Positions 1-7,828 of a stretch of 64,000 bases of DNA are shown here, in pieces. The stretch is from an uncultured Caryophanales bacterium. GTDB taxonomy: Bacteria; Bacillota_I; Bacilli_A; RFN20; CAG-826. The stretch covers positions 1 through 64,000 of the forward strand of contig CAJJXG010000004.1 in the NCBI GenBank assembly GCA_905197045.1, written 5' to 3'. Position 1 is the first letter of the stretch, and every line of letters starts with the position of its first letter. The translations under genes and the position numbers were made by a program. The notes below the pieces were generated by a model. It saw only the letters and a list, made by a program, of their open reading frames with translations. It was not told the origin of the DNA and did not search any database.

Positions 1-53
1 GCAGTGGTGAAGGTAGCAGAAATGCAAGAATAACACGTTGCCGGGCTTTTTTT
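1..53 (+). ncRNA. ffs: possible 3' end of a bacterial SRP (4.5S) RNA, truncated by window edge
   Basis: The first 50 bases resemble the 3' half of 4.5S RNA: AAGGTAGCAG corresponds to the conserved GGAAGGAAGCAG of helix 8, and ACACGTTGCCGGG to ACGCGTGTGCCGGG. A terminator follows at once. The tetraloop-closing stem does not pair cleanly and the 5' half lies outside the window, so this is tentative. The alternative is the tail of an unknown gene: frame 1 is open to a TAA at 31-33. Confidence 0.3.
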
Positions 54-57
54 GTCG

Positions 58-85
58 CCGCTATACTAGCGGTTTTTTCTTTTTT
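58..85 (+). terminator. Rho-independent terminator
   Basis: Perfect 6-bp stem CCGCTA/TAGCGG with loop TAC, followed by a tract of T interrupted by one C. It ends whatever transcript enters the window from the left. Confidence 0.85.
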
Positions 86-373
86 ATCTCATTTATAGTT
101 TTAAATTCTTATAATTTGAGAAATGTTTCCTTAAATTAACGAAAAAAATTAGCAAATATTTGTGCTTGTTTAATTTTTGAATTTCCTTTTGGCTTTGCTT
201 GCTTTTTATTTAAAAAAGTATGATTAATAAGGGAAAATAGCAAATGTCGCTTTAAAGTCATGATTGCTAAATGTGTCATTTCATGCTAGATTTAATTTAG
301 TTTTAACAAGCAATCAAGCTTCAATATCGATAATTGTCTTGTTAAATTTTGTTTAACAAGGGGACTTGAGTGT
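86..373 (+). promoter_or_regulatory. promoter and structured 5' leader of the 374-907 gene
   Basis: AT-rich non-coding stretch. A plausible promoter is TTGCTT (195-200), 18 nt, TATGAT (219-224), which would give a leader of about 140 nt. The leader holds TTTAACAAG at 302-310, its complement CTTGTTAAA at 338-346, and TTTAACAAG again at 352-360. The middle element can therefore pair with either flank. Pairing with the second copy makes a 9-bp hairpin whose 3' arm runs into the AAGGGGA ribosome-binding site (358-364). This looks like a translational switch. The ligand or trigger is unknown. Confidence 0.45.
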
Positions 374-907
374 ATGTATTTTATTGAGCCCATTTTCATT
401 GACGAAAAAATAAGGGATTTCGTTCAAGATGGCAGTTTATCCTTTCAACAAATGTATTTGGAACTAAATTCGATATTGTTAGTTTGTAACTTTCCTGAAG
501 TAGACCGTGATACTTTTCTGCTATATTTATCAAGTTTAAAAGTAATTACTTTAAATAAATATGGTAAAAAAAGATTATCTGTTGGTAGTTTAGCTACGAT
601 GAGTGGAATCGAAATTGAAGAAGCTTATGTTGAAAGTAAGTATGGAGTTAAATATTATACTTTGTTATTTTCTAAATCTGCTAGAGTGGCTATTTATAAG
701 GACATTCTTCATTATTATCGTTTTGCATCTGCGTTTAAATTTAAAGGTAATAAATTAACACATAATGAAATTAGTAAGCTTTCTGAGCTGGTTTCGGATA
801 ATACTCCAATAGAAAAAATATGTTTCTATTTTAAAAGAAAACCTTTAGTAATTTATAAAAGTATTGCACAAAATAAACTATTTTTTCCTGATGAATATAA
901 AGCTTAA
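374..907 (+). CDS. hypothetical protein with a possible C-terminal helix-turn-helix
   Basis: A 177-residue soluble protein that I do not recognise. The ATG at 374 lies 9 nt after an AAGGGGA ribosome-binding site, which supports this start. No signal peptide or membrane segment is seen. The last 50 residues (LTHNEISKLSELV through SIAQNKL) have the spacing of a short helix-turn-helix of the kind that scans for 'IA..l.R' patterns, so a DNA-binding role is possible but only inferred. The gene stands alone, with its own leader containing competing hairpins and a separate promoter for the gene downstream. Conserved hypothetical is the safest label. Confidence 0.6.
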   Translation: MYFIEPIFIDEKIRDFVQDGSLSFQQMYLELNSILLVCNFPEVDRDTFLLYLSSLKVITLNKYGKKRLSVGSLATMSGIEIEEAYVESKYGVKYYTLLFSKSARVAIYKDILHYYRFASAFKFKGNKLTHNEISKLSELVSDNTPIEKICFYFKRKPLVIYKSIAQNKLFFPDEYKA

Positions 908-953
908 AAAGCCGAAAAATACGATTTTTAAGGCAATAATATAAAAGATTGTA

Positions 954-959
954 TATAAT
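954..959 (+). promoter_or_regulatory. -10 box TATAAT 6 nt before the ATG (leaderless gene)
   Basis: TATAAT ends at 959 and the start codon of the next gene begins at 966, so the normal transcription start falls on or beside the A of the ATG. There is no Shine-Dalgarno. Confidence 0.6.
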
Positions 960-965
960 CAAGGC

Positions 966-2096
966 ATGAAGAAATCCATGCTTAATAAAGAAACGTTTGT
1001 TTATTTTTTGAAGGATAGGAAATTAGCTGATGAAGCCGATTTTGATAACCTTTATGAACTTTATGAACTCGTGATTGAAACAATTAGTGATGTTTTAACT
1101 CAAGGCAATGATCGCTTTAATGTTTATGTAAATCATTATGTTGTAATTTTATATATCATTAACGAATATAAATTTTATCTTTTTACACATGGCATAAAAG
1201 ATCGCTCTAAAATTCAAAAAAGTGATGACGATATTCAAGTTATCGGATCGTTGTGTGCTGATAAATTCTTAACAAACGAGAAATTAAACTTTAAATCTGA
1301 AGCGTTTTTAAATAAATTTAATCCTCCAATTTCAACGCTAGATCTTTATTTTAATTTTTCTTTAAGAACTTTAGAGAGCAGTAAAGTTAATGACCGTAAT
1401 GCATCTTTAATACGTGATATGCTCATAAAAGCTCTTAAGATGGGTAAATGTATTTTGACATTGCTTACTGATGGATTTGAAACTGAAGCATTTTCAACTT
1501 GGAGAACCCTACATGAAAATGAATGTATAATGATTTGTCTTGTTAAAAACGGTTCAGAAATGTTTGATAGTTACTTTAAACATATCAGATATGCTTTAGC
1601 TTATCGAAATCAAATCAATAATAAAGAAGAAGTAGATAAAATATTCGAGCAAATTAAAAGCGAAATGAAAGAACATGGCTTAAAAAGCAAAGACATGAAA
1701 AAATTTATCGAGTATGGATATTTATATAGTTCAAAAGAATTTAAAGATGGCGAAACACTATTAAAACTCAATTTTAGAGATGGAGTAGAGCGAATTGCAG
1801 GACTTTCTAATTACTCAAAGGTATATGAAATGGCAAGTGAGATTGCTCATTCTTCGCCTTTATTACTTTTTTCAAGAAGGTCTTATTATTTTGAGATTAC
1901 ACTATTAAATCTTTATGAATCTTTTTTCCGCTTAGAAGTAATTTTTGAAGCTTATTATAAAACAATTAATTCACCTGAAGTAGTTAAGCAATACGAAAAC
2001 ATGAAGTCAGTTTATTTAAAAGAACTTCACGAAATTTATGCTGTCTTACAAAAGAATTTCTTAATTAGAAATAAAGCAAAAACTGATAAGTCTTAA
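966..2096 (+). CDS. DUF5677-like protein
   Basis: A 376-residue, mostly helical soluble protein. The stretch around residues 165-190 (TLLTDGFETEAFSTWRTLHE) matches the typical core of DUF5677 proteins, in which a long helix with 'G....A....R.L.E' packs as in HEPN-type bundles. The C-terminal half has SEIAHSSP, another histidine-containing helix start. The biochemical function of the family is not established. The start is set by a TATAAT box exactly 6 nt upstream, giving a leaderless mRNA. It converges with the uridine-kinase-like gene, with only 3 nt between the stops. Confidence 0.55.
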   Translation: MKKSMLNKETFVYFLKDRKLADEADFDNLYELYELVIETISDVLTQGNDRFNVYVNHYVVILYIINEYKFYLFTHGIKDRSKIQKSDDDIQVIGSLCADKFLTNEKLNFKSEAFLNKFNPPISTLDLYFNFSLRTLESSKVNDRNASLIRDMLIKALKMGKCILTLLTDGFETEAFSTWRTLHENECIMICLVKNGSEMFDSYFKHIRYALAYRNQINNKEEVDKIFEQIKSEMKEHGLKSKDMKKFIEYGYLYSSKEFKDGETLLKLNFRDGVERIAGLSNYSKVYEMASEIAHSSPLLLFSRRSYYFEITLLNLYESFFRLEVIFEAYYKTINSPEVVKQYENMKSVYLKELHEIYAVLQKNFLIRNKAKTDKS

Positions 2097-2099
2097 GGC

Positions 2100-3755
2100 T
2101 TATTTAGCGTCTCGATAACAAGAACCACCAATAAATTCTTTTAATAATGAGTTAGAAGGTATCCGCTTTTCGTCGATATCTTTAAAATATTTTAATAGAT
2201 TAATTAATCTTTCAGCATCAGGGCCATATTCACCTTCTTTATCTATGGCTTGTAAAAGTGGAAGAGCATGCTTTTTAAGAACACAAAGTTCATAATTTAA
2301 GAACGAGTCGAAAACATAATTTGCATCTTCTTGTGTATGATAAATCCGTTTGAATTCGCCTTTTCTAACAATTGGCCACATTGAGATTGTTTCTTCAGCA
2401 TCGCTACCACGATATTCATTATCACGTACAATTCTTCTTAAAAGACGAATATCAGTTAATGAAAGAGGATTTTCGTTATCAAGGTTGATTTGGGCTTGAG
2501 GCGAAATATAAATTTTGAATTTTAAATACTTTGGAATTGAAGAAGTAACTTGCTCGTTTAGAGCGTGTATTCCTTCAATAATTATTGGGTCGTTTGGACC
2601 TATTTTTAATTTACGATTAAAAATTCTATCATTAGTTTTAAAATCAAATGAAGGAAGGTTAACTTCAAGTCCGTTTAATAAGGCGACTAGATTTTGGTTA
2701 AAAAGTTTAATATCTAATGCCTCAGTGCATTCAAAATCGTAATTTCCGTCTTCATCTTTTGGAACGTCTTCTCTTCTTTTATAATAATCATCCATTGAAA
2801 TACGGACAGGATTTATACCACGAGATTTTAATTCGACTGTTAAACGGTCAGCAAAAGTAGTTTTTCCGCTGCTTGAAGGACCAGCAATACATATAAGTCG
2901 AATTTTTTTGATATTATTTTCAATTTGTTGGCCTAATTCACAAAGCATACGATAGTGGCGATCTTCGCAAAGATTTATTAATTCAACTGCACTAAGTTCG
3001 TTTTCTTTAATTCTTTTATTAATATGTGAAACCGTTGAAAGATCAACAAGATTTGACCATTCTTGAGCTCGTATTAAAGAATCGGAAAAAACAGGTTCAT
3101 CTTTAAATTCTGGAATTTCGCCTGCAACTTCGCTTCTAGGATATTGAATAACAAGACCAGGTGTATAGAAAATTAAATTAAATTTCCTTAAATATCCAGT
3201 ACTTGGAACCATTTTTCCATACATATAGTTGTAATAGCCATTACAGTCGTAGAAGTGAACGGTTTTTTCTTTTCTATATGGTAGAATTTCTAGTTTATCG
3301 TAAAGACCAAATTTTTTATAAATTTCTTCTGCTTCCTCGTTAGATTTAATTAATCTTTTAAATTGACAATCAGCATCAACAATTCGATGCATTTCTTTTT
3401 CGATATTGTTGACCATATCTTCAGTTAAAAATTTAGTTGAGTCTTTTGAATCAATTTGAGCATAAATTGTACGTGAAACGCTATAGGTTAGTCTAAATCT
3501 TAATCCAGGATATAAATTATGTGTTGCCATTGCAAAAATAAAACGGATTCCGCGTTCATATATTCCCATTGCATCATGATCATTTACTTTCAAAAAACGA
3601 ATATCGGCGTCATAGTAAACGTCGTAGTTTAACTCTCTCACACGCCCGTTAACAGTTGCGCAAATTATATCTTTATCGCCGTTAGTTAAACTTAGTAATT
3701 CAACTTTTTTATCAAAGAGATGGGTTGACCCATTGATTGTTAATTTAAAACTCAT
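2100..3755 (-). CDS. uridine kinase-like nucleoside kinase with N-terminal TGS-like domain
   Basis: A 551-residue protein with two parts. The N-terminus (about 1-60) is a beta-grasp TGS-like domain, followed by a region resembling the second additional domain of threonyl-tRNA synthetase (about 60-240). The C-terminus is a P-loop kinase of the uridine kinase/phosphoribulokinase family, with Walker A GPSSSGKTT at about 291-299, the SMDDYYKRR motif and IIEGIHALN. Proteins of this fused type are usually annotated as nucleoside kinases in Firmicutes; the natural substrate is uncertain. A GAGGTA ribosome-binding site precedes the ATG at 3755. The gene is monocistronic and divergent from the hsp20 operon. 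Confidence 0.85.
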   Translation of the reverse strand: MSFKLTINGSTHLFDKKVELLSLTNGDKDIICATVNGRVRELNYDVYYDADIRFLKVNDHDAMGIYERGIRFIFAMATHNLYPGLRFRLTYSVSRTIYAQIDSKDSTKFLTEDMVNNIEKEMHRIVDADCQFKRLIKSNEEAEEIYKKFGLYDKLEILPYRKEKTVHFYDCNGYYNYMYGKMVPSTGYLRKFNLIFYTPGLVIQYPRSEVAGEIPEFKDEPVFSDSLIRAQEWSNLVDLSTVSHINKRIKENELSAVELINLCEDRHYRMLCELGQQIENNIKKIRLICIAGPSSSGKTTFADRLTVELKSRGINPVRISMDDYYKRREDVPKDEDGNYDFECTEALDIKLFNQNLVALLNGLEVNLPSFDFKTNDRIFNRKLKIGPNDPIIIEGIHALNEQVTSSIPKYLKFKIYISPQAQINLDNENPLSLTDIRLLRRIVRDNEYRGSDAEETISMWPIVRKGEFKRIYHTQEDANYVFDSFLNYELCVLKKHALPLLQAIDKEGEYGPDAERLINLLKYFKDIDEKRIPSNSLLKEFIGGSCYRDAK

Positions 3756-3913
3756 TATTGTACCTCAAATTTTCGTGTAGTTATAATGTATCATAAATTC
3801 GCTATTTATAAAAGTAATTAAAATAGTGGTGATTTTTATGAAAGACTCTTTAATTCTTTAATAAAAATTATTAAAAGTTTAATTTTTAGCATCTTAAAAA
3901 TTTCGAAAAAAAA

Positions 3914-3940
3914 TTAGCAGTTGCCTATTGACAGTGCTAA
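3914..3940 (+). promoter_or_regulatory. CIRCE operator 1 (degenerate), HrcA binding site
   Basis: TTAGCAGTT, 9 nt, CAGTGCTAA. The outer six bases of both arms match the CIRCE consensus; the inner positions are degenerate. It covers the -35 box. Confidence 0.75.
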
Positions 3941-3955
3941 TTTCTAAACTATAAT
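3928..3955 (+). promoter_or_regulatory. sigma-A promoter of hsp20
   Basis: A perfect TTGACA (3928-3933), 16-nt spacer and perfect TATAAT (3950-3955). The -35 lies inside the first CIRCE element and the second CIRCE begins 4 nt after the -10. Confidence 0.9.
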
Positions 3956-3959
3956 ATAG

Positions 3960-3986
3960 TTAGCACTTAGATAAGAAGAGTGCTAG
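3960..3986 (+). promoter_or_regulatory. CIRCE operator 2, HrcA binding site
   Basis: TTAGCACTT, 9 nt, GAGTGCTAG: 16 of 18 arm positions match the CIRCE consensus. It lies at the transcription start and its 3' end overlaps the AGGAGG ribosome-binding site (3985-3990), so the RNA copy could also fold over the SD. Confidence 0.9.
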
Positions 3987-3998
3987 GAGGTACTTATT

Positions 3999-4439
3999 AT
4001 GAGTAGAAAAAATTATGAATTAAGTTTTTTGGGAGATCCATTCTTTGATGATTTTGATGACTTTTTTGCAGTACCAAAAGCCTACCATAGATTCGAGAAT
4101 AATGTTATGAAGACTGATATTCAAGAAGTCGATAATAACTATGTAATTAAGGTAGATATTCCTGGCGCCAAAAAAGAAGATATTAGTTTAAAGCTTAAAG
4201 ACGGTTATCTTGAAGTTGATCATACTGTAAAAACAGAAAATGATGAGAAAAATAGACATGGAAAATTTTTAAGAAAAGAAAGATATTATGGTTCTATGTC
4301 TAGATCATTCTATGTTGGTGATTCATATAAAGAAAAAGATATCAATGCAAGCTATAACGATGGAGTTTTAACCATTACACTTCCAGTAATTGGCGAAGTT
4401 AAGAAAACTGAAGAGCCTGCAAAAATTGAAATCAAATAA
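3999..4439 (+). CDS. hsp20: Hsp20/alpha-crystallin family small heat shock protein
   Basis: A 146-residue small heat shock chaperone. An alpha-crystallin domain spans about residues 35-135, with typical features VDIPGAKKEDISLKLKDGYL and the C-terminal strand DGVLTITLPV. These proteins form oligomers that hold unfolding proteins for refolding by ATP-dependent chaperones. It is preceded by an AGGAGG SD and a promoter framed by two CIRCE operators, so it should be repressed by HrcA and induced by heat. It is followed by an intercistronic terminator and htpG. Confidence 0.95.
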   Translation: MSRKNYELSFLGDPFFDDFDDFFAVPKAYHRFENNVMKTDIQEVDNNYVIKVDIPGAKKEDISLKLKDGYLEVDHTVKTENDEKNRHGKFLRKERYYGSMSRSFYVGDSYKEKDINASYNDGVLTITLPVIGEVKKTEEPAKIEIK

Positions 4440-4454
4440 AGGAGAAGAATCTTG

Positions 4455-4487
4455 AATTGATAGGCTTAAAAACCTATCAATTTTTAT
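4455..4487 (+). terminator. intercistronic terminator between hsp20 and htpG
   Basis: A 10-bp stem AATTGATAGG/CCTATCAATT with an 8-nt loop and a T-run. No separate promoter is evident before htpG, so it probably attenuates read-through and makes hsp20 more abundant than htpG. Confidence 0.8.
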
Positions 4488-4504
4488 GTTAAAAGGAGAT
4501 AAAC

Positions 4505-6409
4505 ATGGCAGAAACAAGAGAATTTCAAGCTGAGAGCAAAGAATTACTTCAATTAATGATTAATTCTATTTATTCAAATAAAGAAATATTTTTAAGAGAG
4601 CTAATTTCTAATGCTAGTGATGCAATTGATAAATATAAATATTTAGAGTTAACTAGTGATGGCAAAATACCTGGTAAAAATTATGAAATCTGGATTGATG
4701 TTGATAAAGCTAATCGTACGTTAACAATTACTGATAATGGTATAGGTATGAGCAAAGAAGAACTTATTGAAAATCTTGGTACTATTGCTCATAGCGGAAG
4801 CAAAGACTTTTTAAATAAGATTAAAGAAGCCAAAGAAAAGAACGAACTTGATATTATTGGACAATTTGGTGTTGGTTTTTATAGTGCTTTTATGGTTGCT
4901 GATAATATAGAAGTACATACCAAATCTGTTAATGAAAATAGTGGCTATGTTTTCACAAGTAACGGCGAAACAAATTATACAATTGATGAAGAGAATATAA
5001 GTGATAGCGGAACAAAAATTGTTCTTCATTTAAGAAAAAATGAAGAGGAAGAAAATTACGATAAATATTTAGAAAATTATGAAATTGAATCGCTTGTTAA
5101 AAGATATAGTGATTTCGTAAGATATCCAATCAAGATGAAAGTTGTCGAAAAAGTTAGTAAGGATGACAAGGATTTTACAGATGGAGAAGAAAAGACTGTC
5201 ATTAAAACTTTAAACTCGATGATTCCTTTATGGAAAAAGAATAAAAGTGAAGTAAAGGATGAGGATTTAAATGCCTTTTACAAAGCTAATTTCGCAGACT
5301 TTGATGATCCTCTTTTATCAATTAATTTAAATGTTGAAGGCCTTGTAAGTTTTAACTCTTTAATCTTTATACCTTCACATATTCCATATGATTTATACTC
5401 TCAAAATTATGAGAAAGGCTTAAAGCTTTATATCAAAGGCATTTTTATTAAAGAAAAAGCTAAAGAACTTGTTCCAGATTATCTTAAGTTCATAAAAGGC
5501 TTGGTTGATACAAATGATTTAACTTTAAATATTTCTCGTGAGATGCTTCAAGAAGACCCACGTCTTAAAAAGATTAGTGAAACAATTGAAAATAAAGTTA
5601 TTTCGAATTTAAAAGACTTAAAAAATAGCGACTATGATAAATATCTTAAATTCTATAAATTATATGGCGATCATTTAATGTATGGCATTTATTCTAGTTA
5701 CGGATTTAAGAAAAATTTACTCGCTGATTTGCTTGTATTTAAGTCTTTAAATAATGAAAAAGAAATTGACCTTAAAACTTATAAAGAGAACATGAAAGAA
5801 GGTCAAAAGTATATTTACTTTGCTAGCGGTAAAAGCGTTGAATCAATTAACTTACTTCCTGAAATTGAGAAGTTTAAAAAAGATGGTATTGATGTTTTAT
5901 TTTTAACAAAAGATATTGATGAATTTGCTTTTACTATGATGAATGAATATGAGAAAGTTGAATTTAAAAATATAACTTCTCATGATAAAGATGCTTTGAC
6001 TGATGATGAGAAAAGCAAACTTGAAGTTTTAGAAGCTGAAAACAAAGAGCTTTTAGACAATATTAAAGAATCACTTGGCGATAAAGTTGATAAAGTAAGT
6101 TTGTCTACTAAACTTGTTGATTCACCAGTTTGTATTTCAACGCAAAACGGACTTTCTTTAAATATGGAGCAGACTATTAATCAAGTTCCAGGCGATGAAA
6201 AAGCCAAAGCAAGTAAGGTGTTAGAAGTAAATCCAAATCATGAATTATTTAAGGCTATAAGTGAATATAAAGGCGATAAGGAATTAATTCAAAAATATTC
6301 AAGTGTCTTGTATGATGAAGCAATGATTCTTGAAGGCTTTGAGATCGAAGATAAAGCGACTTTCATTAAGAATTTAAATGAATTAATGCTTAAGTCTTTA
6401 AAAAAATAA
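4505..6409 (+). CDS. htpG: molecular chaperone HtpG (Hsp90)
   Basis: A 634-residue bacterial Hsp90 of full length. The N-terminal GHKL ATPase domain shows the classic ELISNASDAIDK, DNGIGM and GQFGVGFYSAF motifs. The middle domain holds NISREMLQE, with the catalytic Arg region, and the C-terminal dimerisation domain follows. It is a cytosolic ATP-dependent chaperone. The ATG is preceded by AAAAGGAGAT. It sits downstream of hsp20 in the same CIRCE-controlled transcription unit, separated by a terminator hairpin; HrcA control of htpG therefore depends on read-through. Confidence 0.97.
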   Translation: MAETREFQAESKELLQLMINSIYSNKEIFLRELISNASDAIDKYKYLELTSDGKIPGKNYEIWIDVDKANRTLTITDNGIGMSKEELIENLGTIAHSGSKDFLNKIKEAKEKNELDIIGQFGVGFYSAFMVADNIEVHTKSVNENSGYVFTSNGETNYTIDEENISDSGTKIVLHLRKNEEEENYDKYLENYEIESLVKRYSDFVRYPIKMKVVEKVSKDDKDFTDGEEKTVIKTLNSMIPLWKKNKSEVKDEDLNAFYKANFADFDDPLLSINLNVEGLVSFNSLIFIPSHIPYDLYSQNYEKGLKLYIKGIFIKEKAKELVPDYLKFIKGLVDTNDLTLNISREMLQEDPRLKKISETIENKVISNLKDLKNSDYDKYLKFYKLYGDHLMYGIYSSYGFKKNLLADLLVFKSLNNEKEIDLKTYKENMKEGQKYIYFASGKSVESINLLPEIEKFKKDGIDVLFLTKDIDEFAFTMMNEYEKVEFKNITSHDKDALTDDEKSKLEVLEAENKELLDNIKESLGDKVDKVSLSTKLVDSPVCISTQNGLSLNMEQTINQVPGDEKAKASKVLEVNPNHELFKAISEYKGDKELIQKYSSVLYDEAMILEGFEIEDKATFIKNLNELMLKSLKK

Positions 6410-6478
6410 ACTTTAAAATTACTAATAATTATTCTGCTGGATAATTATTGATTGGATTTATACCAAATCCATAAAATC

Positions 6479-6506
6479 AAGCGGGGACCTAGTGGTTCTC
6501 GCTTTT
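6479..6506. terminator. bidirectional terminator between htpG and the ClC gene
   Basis: An 11-bp hairpin (AAGCGGGGACC/GGTTCTCGCTT, with G-U pairs) and loop TAGT. It is T-rich on both sides. The stop codon of the convergent ClC gene lies inside the hairpin loop. Confidence 0.8.
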
Positions 6507-7790
6507 ATTATATTTATTCGTAACATCTATCATGCCTTCATATAAAGATTTGATTTTAAACAATCTAGTCATTATTAAATAGCCAAGAAGAAGTGTAAGC
6601 GTAAATAAAGGCAAGGCTGATAAACTATCATAGAAACTATTTGTAGTATAAATAATCGTTGAAAATAATAAGGCAATTGATGTAAATGGCGTTTGTATTG
6701 TAAAAGAAAATAGCATCAAGGCTGATATTAAGTTTATTAATGGGTATAAGCTAGGTTCCAATCCAAATAGTGAAGTAGAAATAACGGATACGATTTGTCC
6801 ATTTATCGCGCCTAATGCCATAATAGGTATAACTAATCCACCTGTAACATCACCACTTCCTGAAATAGCAGTTAGCATAAAGCGAAGAAGTAAAATAGAA
6901 AAAAGCAGGACAAGAGAGGTGTAGTTATTAACGTTTCCGATTAACTTCCCTCCTGATTGCATAAAAGATAAGAGAAATAGATTTAATATAAAAGTTAGTA
7001 AGAATAAGGGCAAAGATCGAAATTTAACTAATTTGTTATCATTGTGTTTTATGAAAAAGGCTCGCAAAAATAGCATTAATTTAATAAAAAAGACAGAAAC
7101 AACAAGATTAATTATCAAAAGAAAAGGGAAAATATAGCAATCATTTAATCTAATTTGACTAAACGAAACTAAATTTAGAAGATGATTTTGGTTAATGAGC
7201 GTAGTAATAAAGTAGGCACTAATTATCATAATTAGAGCACTAATTATTTTGTTAAGTGTTAGTTTACTTTCTAAAGATTCTTCGACGGAATAACAAAAAC
7301 CAGCTAATGGCGATAGAAAGGCAGAACCAAATCCGACTCCTTCAGCTAATTCATCATAAGTTTCGTTTTTGTTTGTAAATATTTTATTAACGCCATAACT
7401 GATCTTACTTGCTAAAACGACTGAAGGACCTTCGCTTCCTAGAGTAAAACCAGTAAATGTGGAAGCGTAAGAGTTTAATATTTGATATGGGATATCTTTT
7501 AAATAAGAAATAGGCAATTTTTTACGCCTTGCTAACTTCATGGATGGAATGCCTGAACCATCAATATTTTTATCTTTTAATATAATAAAATTATTAAAAA
7601 CAGCGCAAAAACTAACCAAAAATATCAAAATAACAATTATAAAAGGCTCCTTTGATGAGTACATAAAGGTTGATATTCTGACTATATTTTGTATTCCTAA
7701 TTGATATAATCCAACTAGTAATCCCGATAATGTACCAATTAAAATTAGTATAACCAGTTGTTTTAAATAATTTAATAAAACGTTTTTCAT
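6489..7790 (-). CDS. ClC-family chloride channel/antiporter
   Basis: A 433-residue polytopic membrane protein of the ClC family with about ten hydrophobic helices. The three ion-pathway signatures are present in order: GSGIP (about residues 76-80), GSEGPSV (about 117-123, with the gating Glu) and GDVTGGLVIP (about 310-320). A second glutamate in the helix CYSVEES lies where Cl-/H+ exchangers carry their proton glutamate, so exchange rather than passive channel activity is likely. There are no CBS domains. A TATAAT 9 nt before the ATG (7800-7805 on this strand) and only a weak SD suggest a very short leader. Confidence 0.9.
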   Translation of the reverse strand: MKNVLLNYLKQLVILILIGTLSGLLVGLYQLGIQNIVRISTFMYSSKEPFIIVILIFLVSFCAVFNNFIILKDKNIDGSGIPSMKLARRKKLPISYLKDIPYQILNSYASTFTGFTLGSEGPSVVLASKISYGVNKIFTNKNETYDELAEGVGFGSAFLSPLAGFCYSVEESLESKLTLNKIISALIMIISAYFITTLINQNHLLNLVSFSQIRLNDCYIFPFLLIINLVVSVFFIKLMLFLRAFFIKHNDNKLVKFRSLPLFLLTFILNLFLLSFMQSGGKLIGNVNNYTSLVLLFSILLLRFMLTAISGSGDVTGGLVIPIMALGAINGQIVSVISTSLFGLEPSLYPLINLISALMLFSFTIQTPFTSIALLFSTIIYTTNSFYDSLSALPLFTLTLLLGYLIMTRLFKIKSLYEGMIDVTNKYNKSENH

Positions 7791-7828
7791 ACCTGAAATA
7801 TTATAGTCAATTTTTCTAGGAGAAATAA

